Origin: Castanea sativa
Lineage: Eukaryota; Streptophyta; Magnoliopsida; Fagales; Fagaceae
DNA: 64,000 nucleotides
Direction: 5' to 3'
Assembly: GCF_040712315.1 (NCBI RefSeq)
Contig: NC_134018.1
Location: forward strand, 1,984,001-2,048,000
Each line of letters begins with the position of its first letter. The stretch's first letter is position 1. The translations under genes and the position numbers were made by a program. Under the pieces are notes generated by a model. That model was given only the letters and a program-made list of their open reading frames with translations. It did not search any database and was not told the origin of the DNA. Below, piece after piece: positions 46,374 to 58,625 of the stretch.

Positions 46374-47009
46374 TGTTTTCTTTTTTCTGTGTGTGTTTGT
46401 GTTTTGGAGCATGTGTTTGTGTTTGGGTGAGGAAGAAGACCTGAAGAAGAGAAGGGACAAGATAGGGAGTGGAGGAAAAGTAAAGATATTTGATGGGAAT
46501 GGGGGAAGAAACGGGTGGATGAGAAAAAAGGGAAGGAAAAAAAAAAATTTGATAGTGAGTGGGACACGTGGAGATGATGTAAGGTAATTTACTAAATAAA
46601 AATTACAATTGTGTTAAAACACAACAAATTTTCATAATAGCTGAGGTATCAAATATTTCATATGTCAAAATAAAATAAAATTAATTAATAAAATATTAGA
46701 CTAAGATTGACCACAACTAAAAACAAAGAGTATTGTAAAAATATTGTGACATTTTATTATATTTCTAAACTTTTTAAATTAATACTATTTTTTTTAGAAA
46801 AAAATAGTGCTATTGACAAAATATTTTTATAACAATTTCATAATAAAGTTTACATAGTAAGTTGTTATTGGTTCTCATCTAGACCTACTAGTGACATTAT
46901 TTTTTTTTTCTACCATTAACAACTTGTCATATAAACTTTATTGTGAAATTTTTGTGAAAATATTGGTCTTGGCGTGTGAGTGTATTCTTTTATCTCATCC
47001 CCCTTCCCC

Positions 47010-47040
<31 letters not shown>

Positions 47041-47620
47041 TTCTAAAAAAAAAAAAAAAAACTTGCATTAAGAGATGTAATTAAAACAAAGAATTCTCTC
47101 TATATATATCTTGTCATTTCTGGTAATTTATAACTCAAACTGCCACTTTTATAAGTATTAGCCAAATATTCAATTTTTTCAAAAAATATTTTTTAACACT
47201 TTTTACCAAACACTCAGCTTTTTCAAAAAATCCAATTTCATACCGTACTTTTTGAAAATTCCTCTTTTTCAAAGAGCCTACTTTCAAAAAATTGAACCAA
47301 ACTCACCCTATGTCTGGTAGCTTCTACATCCCATCTAACTTTTTTTCAATAACTAATGTTATGGACTAATGGGGAAAGGATAGAATACTAAATAGTCATT
47401 AATTGACTCATCTCATCTATTTAAATTACTACTTAACAAACGAAAAAGGAAACCTTTAAAAAAAAAGTTCTGCATTTTTTTAAATATGTAATTTGATAGT
47501 TTCAATAATAGGGTAGATATGATAAAGAGAATTTGAATCCTGAATGTTTTTATTAAAACAACGAAAAGTATCATTTGAGCTCTAAAGTTTTTGGTAGTTT
47601 GTAGATTTTATGTCATATTA
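45916..47620. other. spacer, possible element with CT-rich core
   Basis: (CT)n at 46331-46371 and GT-rich stretches. Open frames on both strands here run through the repeat and are not credible genes. A second (GT)n lies near 47015-47040. Confidence 0.5.
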
Positions 47621-47943
47621 TCTATACTACAATTTAAGGGGCTTCCTCTGTTTGGATTCCATATTTTTTAGTTCAAAATTACCCCTATAATCCTATGTTT
47701 AAGTAGAGACAGAATTAAAGGACAATTTGGTAAAAATGTCACTCTAACTTCTACTAAAACATTGCCTATAAAATAGGATAACTTTCTTGTTAATTTTCAA
47801 ATTACTTTATTTACTTATAAATTTTATTTTCAAAATAAAAATTATATATATAAAATAAAATAAAACATATTTTTTTCTACAAAATAGTACTGCTAAAAAA
47901 ATAAAGTCTCATCGCACGCACTTCGCGTGTGTGATGGGGCTAG
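47621..47943 (+). mobile_element. non-autonomous Helitron
   Basis: It begins TCTATACTACAATTTAAGGGG after host A (47620), and ends CTAG before host T (47944), the A|TC...CTAG|T insertion pattern of Helitrons. A hairpin with stem CACGC/GCGTG (47915-47919 and 47925-47929, extendable to 7 pairs) sits 9 nt before CTAG. 323 bp, with no Rep/helicase, so it relies on an autonomous partner. Confidence 0.82.
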
Positions 47944-48399
47944 TCAATTATTAAGGAAATAAAGTTAGATGTTGATTTTTGGGGTGGGCTTGCGGACTAT
48001 ACCATTGTGCAACTCTTGTCACTCATTTATTTTAGGACTTTTGAAGGTGTTATTGATGAGCCAAGCAAGGAGTATGCCTTTAGCTATATCGATACAAGAG
48101 GTTGGATATGTTTGAAAGAATGAGCAATAATGTTTGATGCAATGATTTTTTTTTTTTTTTTAAATAATTTGAAGCTGTGTTGGTTGTAGGAGACGATGAG
48201 TTAGAAGACATGTTTGGCATAGGTTACGTTTTAGCTTAGATTATGGCTTTGATACCATGAATAAAAGTGTTAATAGGCTAAGAGATTATTCTTGACTTGC
48301 AATCCTTCATGGCTAAAATATTGGATGTAATTGAGAGAATGATCTTGCAGTGGAAGCACCTTGGCAATAAGAATAAGCTTAAAGATGGTGCAAATGGGC
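47944..48399. other. spacer
   Basis: Weakly open sequence but no domain I recognise. No gene supported. Confidence 0.4.
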
Positions 48400-48408
48400 T
48401 ATTAATTA

Positions 48409-48837
48409 GGGGAAAATGGGTCTTTGCCCTTTTCGCAAAAAAAAAAAAAAAATCAGTGTGCTGCCCCATTTCCAAACTAATTAGGAAAATACTCCTCTTT
48501 TGAAACTCGATTTTCTCAAAATCGAGTTTCAAATTCTAGAGCCCTATAGCAGCATTTTAAGGAACTTATAGTGACGTTTTAAGGGCCTATAGTGGCGTTT
48601 TGGAACTCGAGCTCCATAAACTCAAGTTACATACATTTTTTTTTTATACCTATAACTCGATTTCATGGAGATCGAGTTCCAAAACGTCATTATAGGCTCC
48701 TTAAAACGTCGTTATATGGCTTAACTCGATTTTGAAAAAATCGAGTTTCAAAAGAGGGACATTTCCCTAATTAGTTTGGGAAAGAGGGCAACATGCTGAT
48801 TTTTTTTTGCGAAAAGAGCAAAAACCTATTTTCACCC
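48409..48837. mobile_element. Mutator-like foldback MITE
   Basis: 429 bp with a perfect 9-bp TSD TATTAATTA (48400-48408 and 48838-48846). The ends GGGGAAAATGGGTCTTTGCC and, inverted, GGGTGAAAATAGGTTTTTGC extend into arms of about 200 bp that form a long hairpin. It has repeated AACTCGATTTT...AAAATCGAGTT motifs and is related to the element at 61396. A 9-bp TSD is typical of MULEs. Confidence 0.85.
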
Positions 48838-48846
48838 TATTAATTA

Positions 48847-49181
48847 ATTAGCGCTCTAGACCTTTTGAATCTTTTAATACAACGAGCTAGGTTACGATCA
48901 TGATGGCAAAAGTGCGGGCTTTGAGTTCATAAAATATAAAATAAGTGGGTTTATCTATTCTCTTTGCACATGAGGCATCAAAATCTTGAACAGACATGCT
49001 TATTCAAAAAACATATACCCATGAACTACTAATTTATTTCAGCCAATTGACAAAATTAATTAAGGTCAACCTAACAAGAATTGTAATCTAACACGACCCC
49101 ATTTTCTAATGCAATAGAATGAACATAATACAAAAACACAAAAAAATTGGACCTAGGTTGCAATAATGAACAAAACATTGG
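48847..49181. other. 3' flank of the 49.2-kb HIPP gene
   Basis: No gene. Confidence 0.5.
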
Positions 49182-49886
49182 TCACATGATGGAGCAGAAA
49201 CTTGGACTCGGATCATAGACTAGTACTACTACTTCACAGAGCCTGGGAAATGGTGGATAACTTGTTGTAATGGTACAATTCGGAATCTCTGGCTTCTCAT
49301 CATCTGATTCTTCTTCATTGGGCTTCATTTTTTCAACGCTCAATATGGATGCATAGCAAAGCTTCTTCCCTAACAAGCAGGTCAACTTGGCCGAGTCAAC
49401 ATCTTCACCAATTACAACCAACTGATCTTTATCTGACCCTTCTAATGCCACAGATATCACACCTACAGAATAAATGAGCGTTTATGCGTTTATGCATTCA
49501 GATGAGTTTATTTTCATCGATTTATTTATTTATTATTCTAAAGTACATTACAATTGTACCTTAAAAAAAGTGATGCTTAAAAAATCTGTACATTCTGTTT
49601 TAAAGTGAAAATAAGTTCATCTAAACAAAACCATAACTATAGTTTCACAAAAGCTAAAAAGAATTTAGGAGTGTTTTGATGCTAACCGCGAGTTTTTGCG
49701 GCAATCTTCATGGCCTTGGTTCTGCATTTGTCGCAAGTCATTTGCACCTTGATAACTATTTTTTGCTACACATTAAGATTAAAAAAAAAAAAAAAAAACA
49801 GTGTAATTAATAATTCTAAAATATATACTAAAGCTTTTGTTGTTTTCTAGAGATTTTTGTAATTAACGAGGTTTACCTACCTTCAT
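49182..49886 (-). CDS. HIPP, CSIM type (49.2 kb)
   Basis: Exons 49886-49881 (ATGAAG), 49765-49687 and 49462-49182, giving 121 residues. The metal loop is intact (QMTCDKCRTKAMK). Exon 3 gives VISVALEG, DKDQLVVIGEDVDSAKL and LCYASILSVEKM, then an acidic linker (EEESDDEKPE) and YDPSPSFCSIM. The CaaX box CSIM predicts farnesylation. It is the most diverged of the CSIM genes: the usual SLRKKL is LLGKKL. No inactivating change is visible. A hairpin element lies about 250 bp upstream of the start. Confidence 0.88.
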
Positions 49887-49972
49887 ATTTTATAAGAGGG
49901 GACAACAAGCAACCTCCGTGCAGAGAACTTTGGTGGGCTTAATCTGTGTTAATGGAGGAAGAAATTGTAGGT

Positions 49973-49984
49973 CTATATTTATGA
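49973..49984 (-). promoter_or_regulatory. TATA-like box of the 49.2-kb HIPP gene
   Basis: Minus strand CATAAATATAG about 90 bp upstream of ATG. Confidence 0.5.
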
Positions 49985-50136
49985 ATAGCATTTATCATAA
50001 TTGTTAATCTATATTGTTTTGAGTTCACATATATATTGCTTGTTATGAGTTAAAATTGTTTATTATAATTGATATATAATAAGAGTGATGTAATGATGTT
50101 ACAATAATATTGTTAACTATTATGTAAAGATTAATG

Positions 50137-50298
50137 TTGGAGCCACAACTTGTGGCATAACTTGTGTCACAACTCGCCATGTGGCGAGTTGTGGTTGGTG
50201 GAGGGGTGTCCCCACATGGACCCACCAACACTCCTCTACCAACCACAGCTCGCCACATGGACGAGTTGTGACACAAGTTATGCCACAAGTTGTGACAC
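50137..50298. repeat. long hairpin near the 49.2-kb HIPP promoter
   Basis: Two inverted arms of about 70 bp (about 50140-50210 and 50227-50297; TTGTGGCATAACTTG in both) with a short loop. Probably a small MITE. A transcript would fold into a hairpin that could be a small-RNA precursor. Confidence 0.8.
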
Positions 50299-50673
50299 TA
50301 GTATTGCTTTTATGTAAAAAAGTCTAAGAAAAATAGTGTCCTTAACATTATTGAAGAAATGATGTCAACAATGACGCAAAATGTTTATGGAAAAAATATA
50401 TATGATAAACTTTTTTTTTTTGTTTTTTGAGAGATATGAGATAAACTAATTAATGATCCTTAATTGGCCAGAAGAGACAGGCTTGGATAATTAATCATCT
50501 TCTGGCCAATTAGATAAACTACTCAAGATTAGTTTATGGATAATTAATCATCTTGGAACATTCTTAATTGGCTAGAAGAGACAGGCTTTACTGTGCAACT
50601 AGTAAATACTAACTTTGAAATCTTTAAACGCAACAAAACTTACTTTTCATAATTGTGAAAGTGGGGACATTAT
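50299..50673. other. spacer with direct repeat
   Basis: CTTAATTGGC...AGAAGAGACAGGCTT occurs twice, near 50460 and 50562. No gene. Confidence 0.5.
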
Positions 50674-50827
50674 TATTAACGTGTATTAGGGTATGTAGGC
50701 TTTAGGTCCACCATGTTTACTTGTATAACACACTTATTTGTACTGCACACAATGCCTAATATATAAGGCACTCATGTATATTCTATATACTCATGAAATA
50801 CAATACACTTATTCAATATTTTTAACA
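50674..50827 (+). repeat. copia 5' LTR
   Basis: 154 bp, partner of 55032-55185. Confidence 0.85.
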
Positions 50828-50840
50828 TGGTAACAGAGAC

Positions 50841-51611
50841 AATGCTCTAAAACTTTCTTTGCAGTCTTGTCTCTTTTTGGTGTTCCTTGCTTCTGCCGTC
50901 ATTGCAGCCATTCGCCATTGAATCTCCGACGTCTCTTAGTCATCGTCTCTAGTTCCGGACTTGCAGTCGTAGTCGTCTCGCACCACAAAGACCACTGCCT
51001 TCCCATTACCACTGTGCATCATGCTCCAATTACATTTGTGCAAGTACTACTATGATCGTCTTGCCCCGATCTACTCGTCCATGAAAGTCTTGCAGCCATT
51101 GGAGATTGCAGGCGACACCACATGTCGGTCACAGTTTCGGCCAAATCCTTCCACGCTCTTCACATGACACCAATGTTGTTCTGATCTTGACACCACGGCC
51201 ACCATTGTAATCGACTTTTCCTGATATACATCATCGTAAAAAAATCGGCCACATTGGATATCCAACGCGCCCTCACATGCTGCACGAAGTTTCGGCGAGT
51301 TGATCCACGCACCTCATGCACCCCACGCGCCGCTGGGTTACTTGCTAACGTCATCTTTGATGTCATCACTACCACTTTAGTGCCACGCCAACCGTTGATG
51401 TCAGCGCCCATAAAGCCGTTGACGTTATCACGGTTGACCCTTGACCGCCGTTTTTGACCGTTGACTTTTTGTAGTCTAGGTGCTCTTTACCTAGTTTTTT
51501 TGCGTAGATTTCATTTTTGTAGTCTATTTTTGCATATTTTGCTTTTAAATGAAGAATAAGGATAGGTCTTCTTCTTGCTGCAATAATCGTCGTCGTTAAT
51601 CCAACAAATGT
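50841..51611. other. copia leader, no gag recognised
   Basis: Where gag is expected I see a GC-richer leader-like region with scattered open frames on both strands but no gag motif. Gag is probably deleted. Confidence 0.4.
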
Positions 51612-54600
51612 TTTTGTAATTTTTGCAAACGTTTTGGCTACAATATTGAGACTTGTTATCATCGCAACAAATCAACTATTTTAATTTTTGCTGCTATGGT
51701 TGCTAACACTGAAAGTGCCCAACCAATGGCTCCCGTCTTTGCACAGTTTAAGTCTTCAGGGCACACTTTCACCATGTCCACAGATGACCTTAAAAACATC
51801 GTCGCTAATGTCATTCATATGGTTGGTAATGCATCTTATTCCTCTTCTCTCTTAGCTTTATCTGGTATGTCTCATTCCTCTTGCCTTATGGATTCTTCTT
51901 ATTGCAATCACATGACACCTCACTCATCCTTATTTTCTGAACTTATACCTGTACCACACCCTTTTATTATTCGCACAACAAATGGTTCCACAATGTTTGG
52001 TCATATTATAGGTTCCGTTTCGACCTCCAATCTCTCAGTTCCTAGGGCCTTTAATGTTCTTGACCTTTCTTACAATTTATTTTTTGTGAGACAATTAGCT
52101 GAGTTGGGTTATTGCATTATCTTTGATTATTCTGGGTGTATTGTGTCAGATTCAAGGATGGGATAGGAGTTTGGGACTAGTCCCAGAGTTGGACGTATGT
52201 TTCCCGTGGAAAACCTTCGTCTTCCACTTGTTGCTCTTGTTTCCGTTGCTGCAGTTTCTTCTATTCCTTCCCTTGCACTTTGGCATGCCCAACTTGATCA
52301 CGCATCCTCCTCTCGAATACAACACTTGGCTTCTAGAGGTTTGTTAGGTTTAGTGTCCACAAAAAATTTTGATTATGTTTCATGCCAGTTTAGAAAACAA
52401 CCAGTTTTTCCTTTCAATACTAATGAATCAATGTCCATTGATATTTTTGACCTAATTCATTCTGATGTCTGGGGGCCTTCCTCTGTCTCTAGTATTAGTG
52501 GATCTCGATATTTTGTTATTTTTGTTGATGATTATTCCCACTATAGTTGGATTTTTCATATGAAATATCGTTTTGAATTATTGCAAGTATATTCTAATTT
52601 TGCAAAAATGGTTGAAACTTAATTTTTCAAACATATCAAAAAATTTCGATCTGATAATGCTCTTGAGTACAGTCAATATGCTTTCCAAGTTGTTTTGCAT
52701 TCCTATGGTAGTGTTCATCAACTAACTTGTCTAGTTACCTCTTAGCAAAGTGGTAGAGCCGAACAAAAACTTTGTCATATTCTTGACATTGTTCATGTTC
52801 TCCTTCTCTTTGCCAAAGTTCTTGCTCCTTTTTGGGGCGAAGCTGCTCTTCATGTTATTCGTGCTATTAATCACATTCCTAGTCTTGTGATCCACAATCA
52901 AACTCCATATGAGCGCCTTTTTGGGTCACTTCTAGACTATCACCACCTTTGCTCATTCAGTTCTTCTTGTTTCGTTCTTCTTCAGCTACATGAGCATAAC
53001 AAACTTGAGCTTCGGTCAAGGCTTTGTTGTTTTCTTGGCTATGGCGAAACTCAAAAGGGGTATCGGTGTTATGATCCTGTCTCTCATCGTCTTCGTATAT
53101 CTGTAATGTTTTCTTTTGGGAACATCGCTCCTTTACTGAGCTCTCTCACTTCCATGCCTCCCTATCTTCCTCCTCTGTCTTAGATCTTTTTCTAGATGAG
53201 GCACGTACTCCTTCTGTAGCTGTTCCTGATCCTCTTATGGTTGCTCCTGATTCTCCTATTGATTTCTCTGTCCAACCACTAGATACCTTGGATCCATTTC
53301 CTAGTTCACCCTTTAATGAACAGGTGGAAGATGAACCAGTCGAAGACGAGCTACCCAACCCAAAGCTTGGGTCCCCTACTCCTGCTTCGTCGGAAGATCT
53401 TGCACAAGACATTCCACCTCGCCACTCGACTCGGGTAAGATTGAATCTTGCATATTTACTTGACTATCATTGTTACATTGCCCTTGCTACACTGCACGAG
53501 CCTCACACCTATCGTGAGGGTTTAATTGACCTTTTATGGTAGATTTCAATGAAAGAAGAACTTGATACATAATCTAAAAAACATATTTGGGATTTGGTGA
53601 CTCTTCCCCTGGGAAATCTATGGTTGGTTATAAGTGGATCTATAAGATTAAGACTTGTTCTGATGGGTCCATTGAGCGCTACAAAGCTCGTCTTGTTGCA
53701 AAAAATTTTACACACGAGTATGAGATTGATTATGAAGTGACCTTTGCTCCGGTTGCTCGTATCTCATCTGTTTGTACCCTCTTAACTGTTGCTGTTGCCA
53801 GTAAAAGAGACCTTTTTCAGGTGGATATCAAAAATGCATTCCTTAATGGGGATTTAAGTGAAGAAGTTTATATGCAACCTCCTCTTGGTTTCTCTGTTGA
53901 GTCAAATAAGGTTTGTCACCTTTAACGTGCACTTTATGGCCTTAAACAAGCTCCACGAGCTTGGTTTTTCAAATTCAGCTCTACCATCTCTTGCTTGGGT
54001 TACATGGTCAGTCATTATTATTCTACCTTATTTCTTCATCGCACTGACAAAGACACTATTTTATTTCTCTTGTCTATAGATGATATGATCATAACTGGTA
54101 ATGACCTCAGTGGCATTCAAGAACTCAAGGATTTTCTCAGTCAGCAATTTGAGATGAAAGATCTTGGACATCTCAGCTACTTCTTGGATCTTGAAATCAC
54201 TCATTATACAGATGGACTTTATATTACTCAAGCCAAGTATGCCTCTGAACTCTTGTCTCGAGCTGAACTCACTAATAGCAAGACTGTTAACACTTCAGCT
54301 GAGTATAATGCGCATCTGACTCCCTTAGGAGGGAAACTATTGTCTAATCTCTCTCTTTACAAACATTTGGTTGACAGCCTAGTGCATCTCACTGTCACTC
54401 GTCCAGACATTTCGTATGCTGTTCATCAGGTGAGCCAGTATCTGTTTGCTCCACAATCGACTCACTATGCTGTTGTTCTGTGCATTCTTCGATACCTAAA
54501 TGACACTCTCTTCCATGGTCTTTTCTACTCTGCTCAGTTTCCTCTTATTCTCTGTGCATTTTCTGATGTTGATTAGGCATCTCACTGATCGCAGGTCTAC

Positions 54601-55018
54601 CACTGGTTATTGCTTTCTATTTGGTTCTTCTCTGATTTCTTGGTGAAGCAAGAAACAAACTCATGTGGCCCGCTCTAGTATTGAAGCAGAATATCGTGCC
54701 CTTGTTGATACCAAGTCTGAGCTCCTTTGGCTATGATGGCTTTTCAAAGACTTAGGTGTGTCCACATCCTCTACTACTCCTTTTTATTGTGACAATCAGA
54801 ATGCCATTCATATTGCTCACAATGATGCCTTCCATGAATGGACTAAACACATCTAAATTGATTGTCATTTTATCCGTTATCATTTTGTCCATGGTGCTCT
54901 CAAACTGATCTCAGTCTCCTCTAAAAATCAACTTGCAAATATCTTCACGAAGTCACATCTTAAGGGACCCCTTCGTACTTTGGTTGACAACCTCAAGTTA
55001 GTTTCACATCCACCTTGA
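51612..55018 (+). pseudogene. copia gag-pol remnant
   Basis: A zinc knuckle FCNFCKRFGYNIETC near 51612-51656 has Asn where His is expected. Protease: CLMDSSYCNHMTP, with DSS for the usual DSG (51891-51899). Integrase zinc region and core (52280-52960): HSDVWGPS, FVDDYSHYSW, RSDNALEY. Reverse transcriptase (53587-54576): KARLVAKNF, VDIKNAFLNGDL, ALYGLKQAPRAWF, and SIDD for YVDD (near 54073-54084). RNase H (54560-54960): SSIEAEYRA, FYCDNQNAIHIA. Stops include 52621, 52743 and 53923, with frame breaks near 54575. It cannot make an active polyprotein. Confidence 0.88.
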
Positions 55019-55031
55019 GTTTGAGGGGGGC

Positions 55032-55185
55032 TGTTAATGTGTCTTAGGGTATGTGGGTTTTAGGCCCACATTGTTTACTTGTATAATATACTTACTTGTA
55101 TTGCACACTCTGCCTCCTATATAAAGGCACTCATGTATATTCTATTACTCGTGAAATACAATACACTTATTCAGTATTTCTAACA
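55032..55185 (+). repeat. copia 3' LTR
   Basis: 154 bp, TGTTAATGTG...TTCTAACA. Confidence 0.85.
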
Positions 55186-56498
55186 ATTGCAATGATGTTT
55201 TCAGGTGTATTAATCTAATTAAGAAGCCTTTTCACTTTTTTTTTTTAATGAAGTTTCCTTAGTACTGTTTTTCTATATTAAAAAAATGAACATTTTTTTC
55301 ATGCTGGCAAAATTGTATATAAAATGAACTCTAGTTCAAAACACCTTATAGAAATTTGATTTTCTAGAACTATAATAACGATTTTGATGCATGTTATGAA
55401 TGATTGCAGGTCACTAATGCAGAGAATCCTTAACTGCCAAATCCTCCATACTTACATGCGACAGGGAAGCAAACTAGAGTACAGATGCCTTAGCCAATAT
55501 GAAACGTACTCACCACCTTAGAGATCAACTAGTACGATTGGACAAAACAGCTCCCATGATAAGTCAATAAAAAGGATTTTGGAGAAGTTAAATAACTGGT
55601 TTTTTATTAAAAAAACAAAAAACTTGGTTTGAGGGGAGCTTTCCGTAAAATAAAAAAAAAAATAGGTCTAACATCTCATTGTACCCTAAATTGGTTGAAA
55701 TGACACGGGATGAGATATTATCCCTTGTAGAAATAAGACTCATTTAAATAATATTTAATATGATTGACAGTAGATGAATGCAATAAATACAAATGTAAAA
55801 AGAAGTGAACTAGCTAGTGATCATATATACACACACACACGTAGAGCTGCTAGGGCACCCCTAAGCTTGCCATTCACGGGATTTTGATCAAGTTGGCAAT
55901 TAATATAGGTTGGATATAATACATAGTTTGGGGAAGGTAGATGAGTCAGGTTGAGGTCGAGCGCAATTCTTGCTAACTTATTCAACAAAAGCCCGTTCAA
56001 ACAACATGCTTAACCTATCTAAAGGAAGGCATTATTGATCAAGGTTATTGATTTATTTTGTTCATGTTTGATGGTTTGACCCATGGGTTGAGTGAGTTTA
56101 GGCAATCTCATTCAATTGGGACAAATTGTTTTTTTTTTTTTTTCAAATAAGTTTTCAATTTCTTTTTGTTTTGAAAACACTTTTATATTTACATGTTTCC
56201 AATAGTATTTTTTAATTATTTAGAAAACAACTTAAAACTTTTTTTTTCCCAATCTCAAGAATAAATTCTTTAGAAAAATATCTATAAAAATCAAATCAAA
56301 CAAGTAATATATTTCAGGCATTGGCCAAAATAATAACCAAACAAGAACTATAATCTAACCCATCTGAAGGTAACACTCGAATCAACATAATGCATTGAAT
56401 TTTTTTTTAAAAAAAAAAAAAAAAAAAAAGAGAAATAAAAAAAGAAAAGAAAATTCAGATGTGATAAATGGACTTTGCAAGAATCAGAAAAATGTAGA
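55186..56498. other. gene-free region
   Basis: AT-rich spacer; no gene supported. Confidence 0.5.
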
Positions 56499-56644
56499 TC
56501 ACATGATGGAGCAGTAACTAGGAATATATAAGTACGTACCATCTTGACAATATATTATATATTGTTTCGAAAAGCCAAAATGCTAGGATTGATTTGGTAT
56601 TAACCATCTGCTATTGCTGCAATCTTCATGGCCATTTGCACCCT
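56499..56644 (-). pseudogene. HIPP pseudogene with metal loop deleted
   Basis: Minus strand. The exon 3 end survives as SYCSIM then TGA (56499-56501), and a 40-nt exon-2 remnant (56644-56605) reads RVQMAMKIAAIADG between AG and GT. Relative to the intact paralogues (VQMTCDKCRTKAMKI) exactly 24 nt encoding the metal loop are missing, in frame. The HMA core of exon 3 is gone. Exon 1 was not found. Confidence 0.75.
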
Positions 56645-56779
56645 CTGTTAGAAAATATATTCCATCATCCATAAGAAAAATGTTATCAAGAACTACCAAC
56701 ATTACGTTGAAAAATGTGACATAATTGTTAATGAAGTACATCTCTTCTTTCTAAACAAACCTAACCTCCCAAAGCGTCA
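56645..56779. other. spacer
   Basis: No feature. Confidence 0.4.
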
Positions 56780-57115
56780 ATGAAGTGGACCAAATGAACT
56801 GAAGCAGATAGAAGTGGACCGAAATGGACTAAAATGGACCGAAATGGACTAAAGTGGACTGAAATAAAATGAATAGACCAAATTAGACTGAGTGGACGGA
56901 AGTGGACTGAATAGACGGAATGGGCTGAAGTTAACCGAAATGAGCAGAATAGACCAAATTAGACTGAATAGGCTGAAGTGGACTAAATGGACTGAAGTGG
57001 ACTGAATAACTGAAGTGGACTGAAATGGACTGAATGGACGTAAGTAGACCAAACTGGACTGAGGTCGACCGAACCGGACCAACATAGACCAAAGTTTACC
57101 AAAATGAATTGAATA
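56780..57115. repeat. GGACTGAA-type minisatellite
   Basis: About 30 imperfect units of 10-11 bp (TGGACTGAAG / TGGACCGAAA). The minus-strand frame across it is an artefact. Confidence 0.85.
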
Positions 57116-57341
57116 AACTGAAATGCTAGGCTGATATGGCTTTACAAGAATGTAGCAATATTAAATGCTGTAATTCAGCTTTTAGATAATAATATAGGAA
57201 ACATAAAATAATTATTTTAACTCTAGATGTGTAACATTACCATTTTTCCCTTTGGACATTTAAAATTAGAAAATTAGGACTCTTCCATTATTTTGAAATG
57301 GTGTTTGTATATCTTCAAGCTTTTCATTGTTTTCAAATGTA

Positions 57342-57693
57342 GATTGGGCTGAAAGTGTTGATAATCTACAATACTCTGGTGGGTTTGTTATTTTTCTTGG
57401 CTACAATCTCATATTGTGGTCCTCCAAGAACCATTGGTGTCTTATTGCCCATTGTGCCTATACTTTGATGTGAAAATATTAGTGTCACTACTCACTAATC
57501 TTATTGCGAAGCATTACGTATTCATTTGTAAGTGGCAACGTTATTCGTAAGGATCTTCAAGTGTGTTTATTTCTATCAAACACCAACTTGTCAACATCAT
57601 GATCAAAAGGTCTTTCCTCTTACCGTTTTGTGTTTTCCCGTGACAAGTTGAAACTCTCATGGCATCACATGAACCTTCAACTTGAGGGGATGT
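57342..57693 (+). pseudogene. copia RNase H terminal fragment
   Basis: DNA reads WAESVDNLQYSGGFVIFLG and then SSKKHW, and later DLQVCLFLSNTNLSTS and RDKLKLSWHHMNLQLEG, the pattern of the end of a Ty1/copia pol protein. Catalytic parts between are deleted and there are internal stops. No LTR follows clearly. Confidence 0.65.
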
Positions 57694-58625
57694 CTGGGGT
57701 GGAGCCGGCCTACCCAAAAAATACATTTAGTTATTAAATATCCCTGCCTACTTTTTGTTTTTGGGTTTTTTAAATGCCATTTTATTTCTTTAATTTTGAA
57801 CATAACTTCTAAATGAACTATTGAGGAATATTAAGTACTCCACTAGCATGCCTTGCACTAAAATTTTTTTAGTTTGTCCCTATCATATTATAATACGAAT
57901 ATTTTATAGGAACACATTAGCTAAAATAATAGAAATTCACATATATTTCACTCAGTATCTATCTAACTACTAATAGTTATATTCATAACTTGAGTTTTGG
58001 TTCTAAATTTTTTTTTTTTTAATAAAAAAAGATCACTCATGTTAGAAATATCTCAATAGATAAATACAATATTATGAATAAGTTTTTTTTTTGTTTGTAG
58101 ATTTTTTGTGTATAATTACGTTAAATATCATTTAGTATTTAAATGAATAGCTTTTAATTTTTCAAATTGGTCTCAAATATTATATATTCACATAAATTTG
58201 TGTAAATGCTAATATCAAATATAAAATCCCCCCCCCCCCCCCCTTCAACTCAAATCCTAGCTTTGCCATTGGGGACCTATTAGATAATGTGCATTGAATT
58301 TGTATTTTTTAATCGTTTATTGTTAAAGATAGTTAGTGGGTTTATAATATAAATTCATAATATTTTATGTATTGGCATAGAGGGCCCAATTATGTAATAA
58401 GCCATATACACGTAATCCAATGGCATCTAAACTCAGTAGAAGTATACATACTCTACTAAGTTTAATAGTATTCATTGTACAATACACTGATAATATCAAA
58501 GAAGTAGTTGTCAAAGACTATCTCCATGGAGGTCGACCGTCAGACGAACTATGTATGTATTCTTTCTCTTTTATACTTCTGCTCACTATAATTTTCTATT
58601 TCTCTTTTAATTTCAACAGATTTGC
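57694..58625. other. spacer
   Basis: A C run lies at about 58228-58243. No gene. Confidence 0.5.

Larger units (their letters stand above)
50674..55185 (+). mobile_element. Ty1/copia retrotransposon, degenerate
   Basis: LTRs of equal length (154 bp) at 50674-50827 and 55032-55185; a PBS TGGTAACAGAGAC at 50828-50840; a purine tract GAGGGGGGC before the right LTR. The flanking 5-mers ATTAT and ATTGC do not match, so the TSD has been lost or mutated. The domain order protease, integrase, reverse transcriptase, RNase H identifies Ty1/copia. It has many stops. Confidence 0.88.

Noticed and set aside
46035..46587. Overlapping open frames on both strands near 46 kb
   Set aside because: They run through a (CT)n tract, overlap each other and show no domain.
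50867..51662. Several open frames in the copia leader
   Set aside because: No gag motif, and they occur on both strands over GC-richer sequence.
53146..53412. Minus-strand open frame in copia
   Set aside because: It is antisense to the pol region between integrase and reverse transcriptase.
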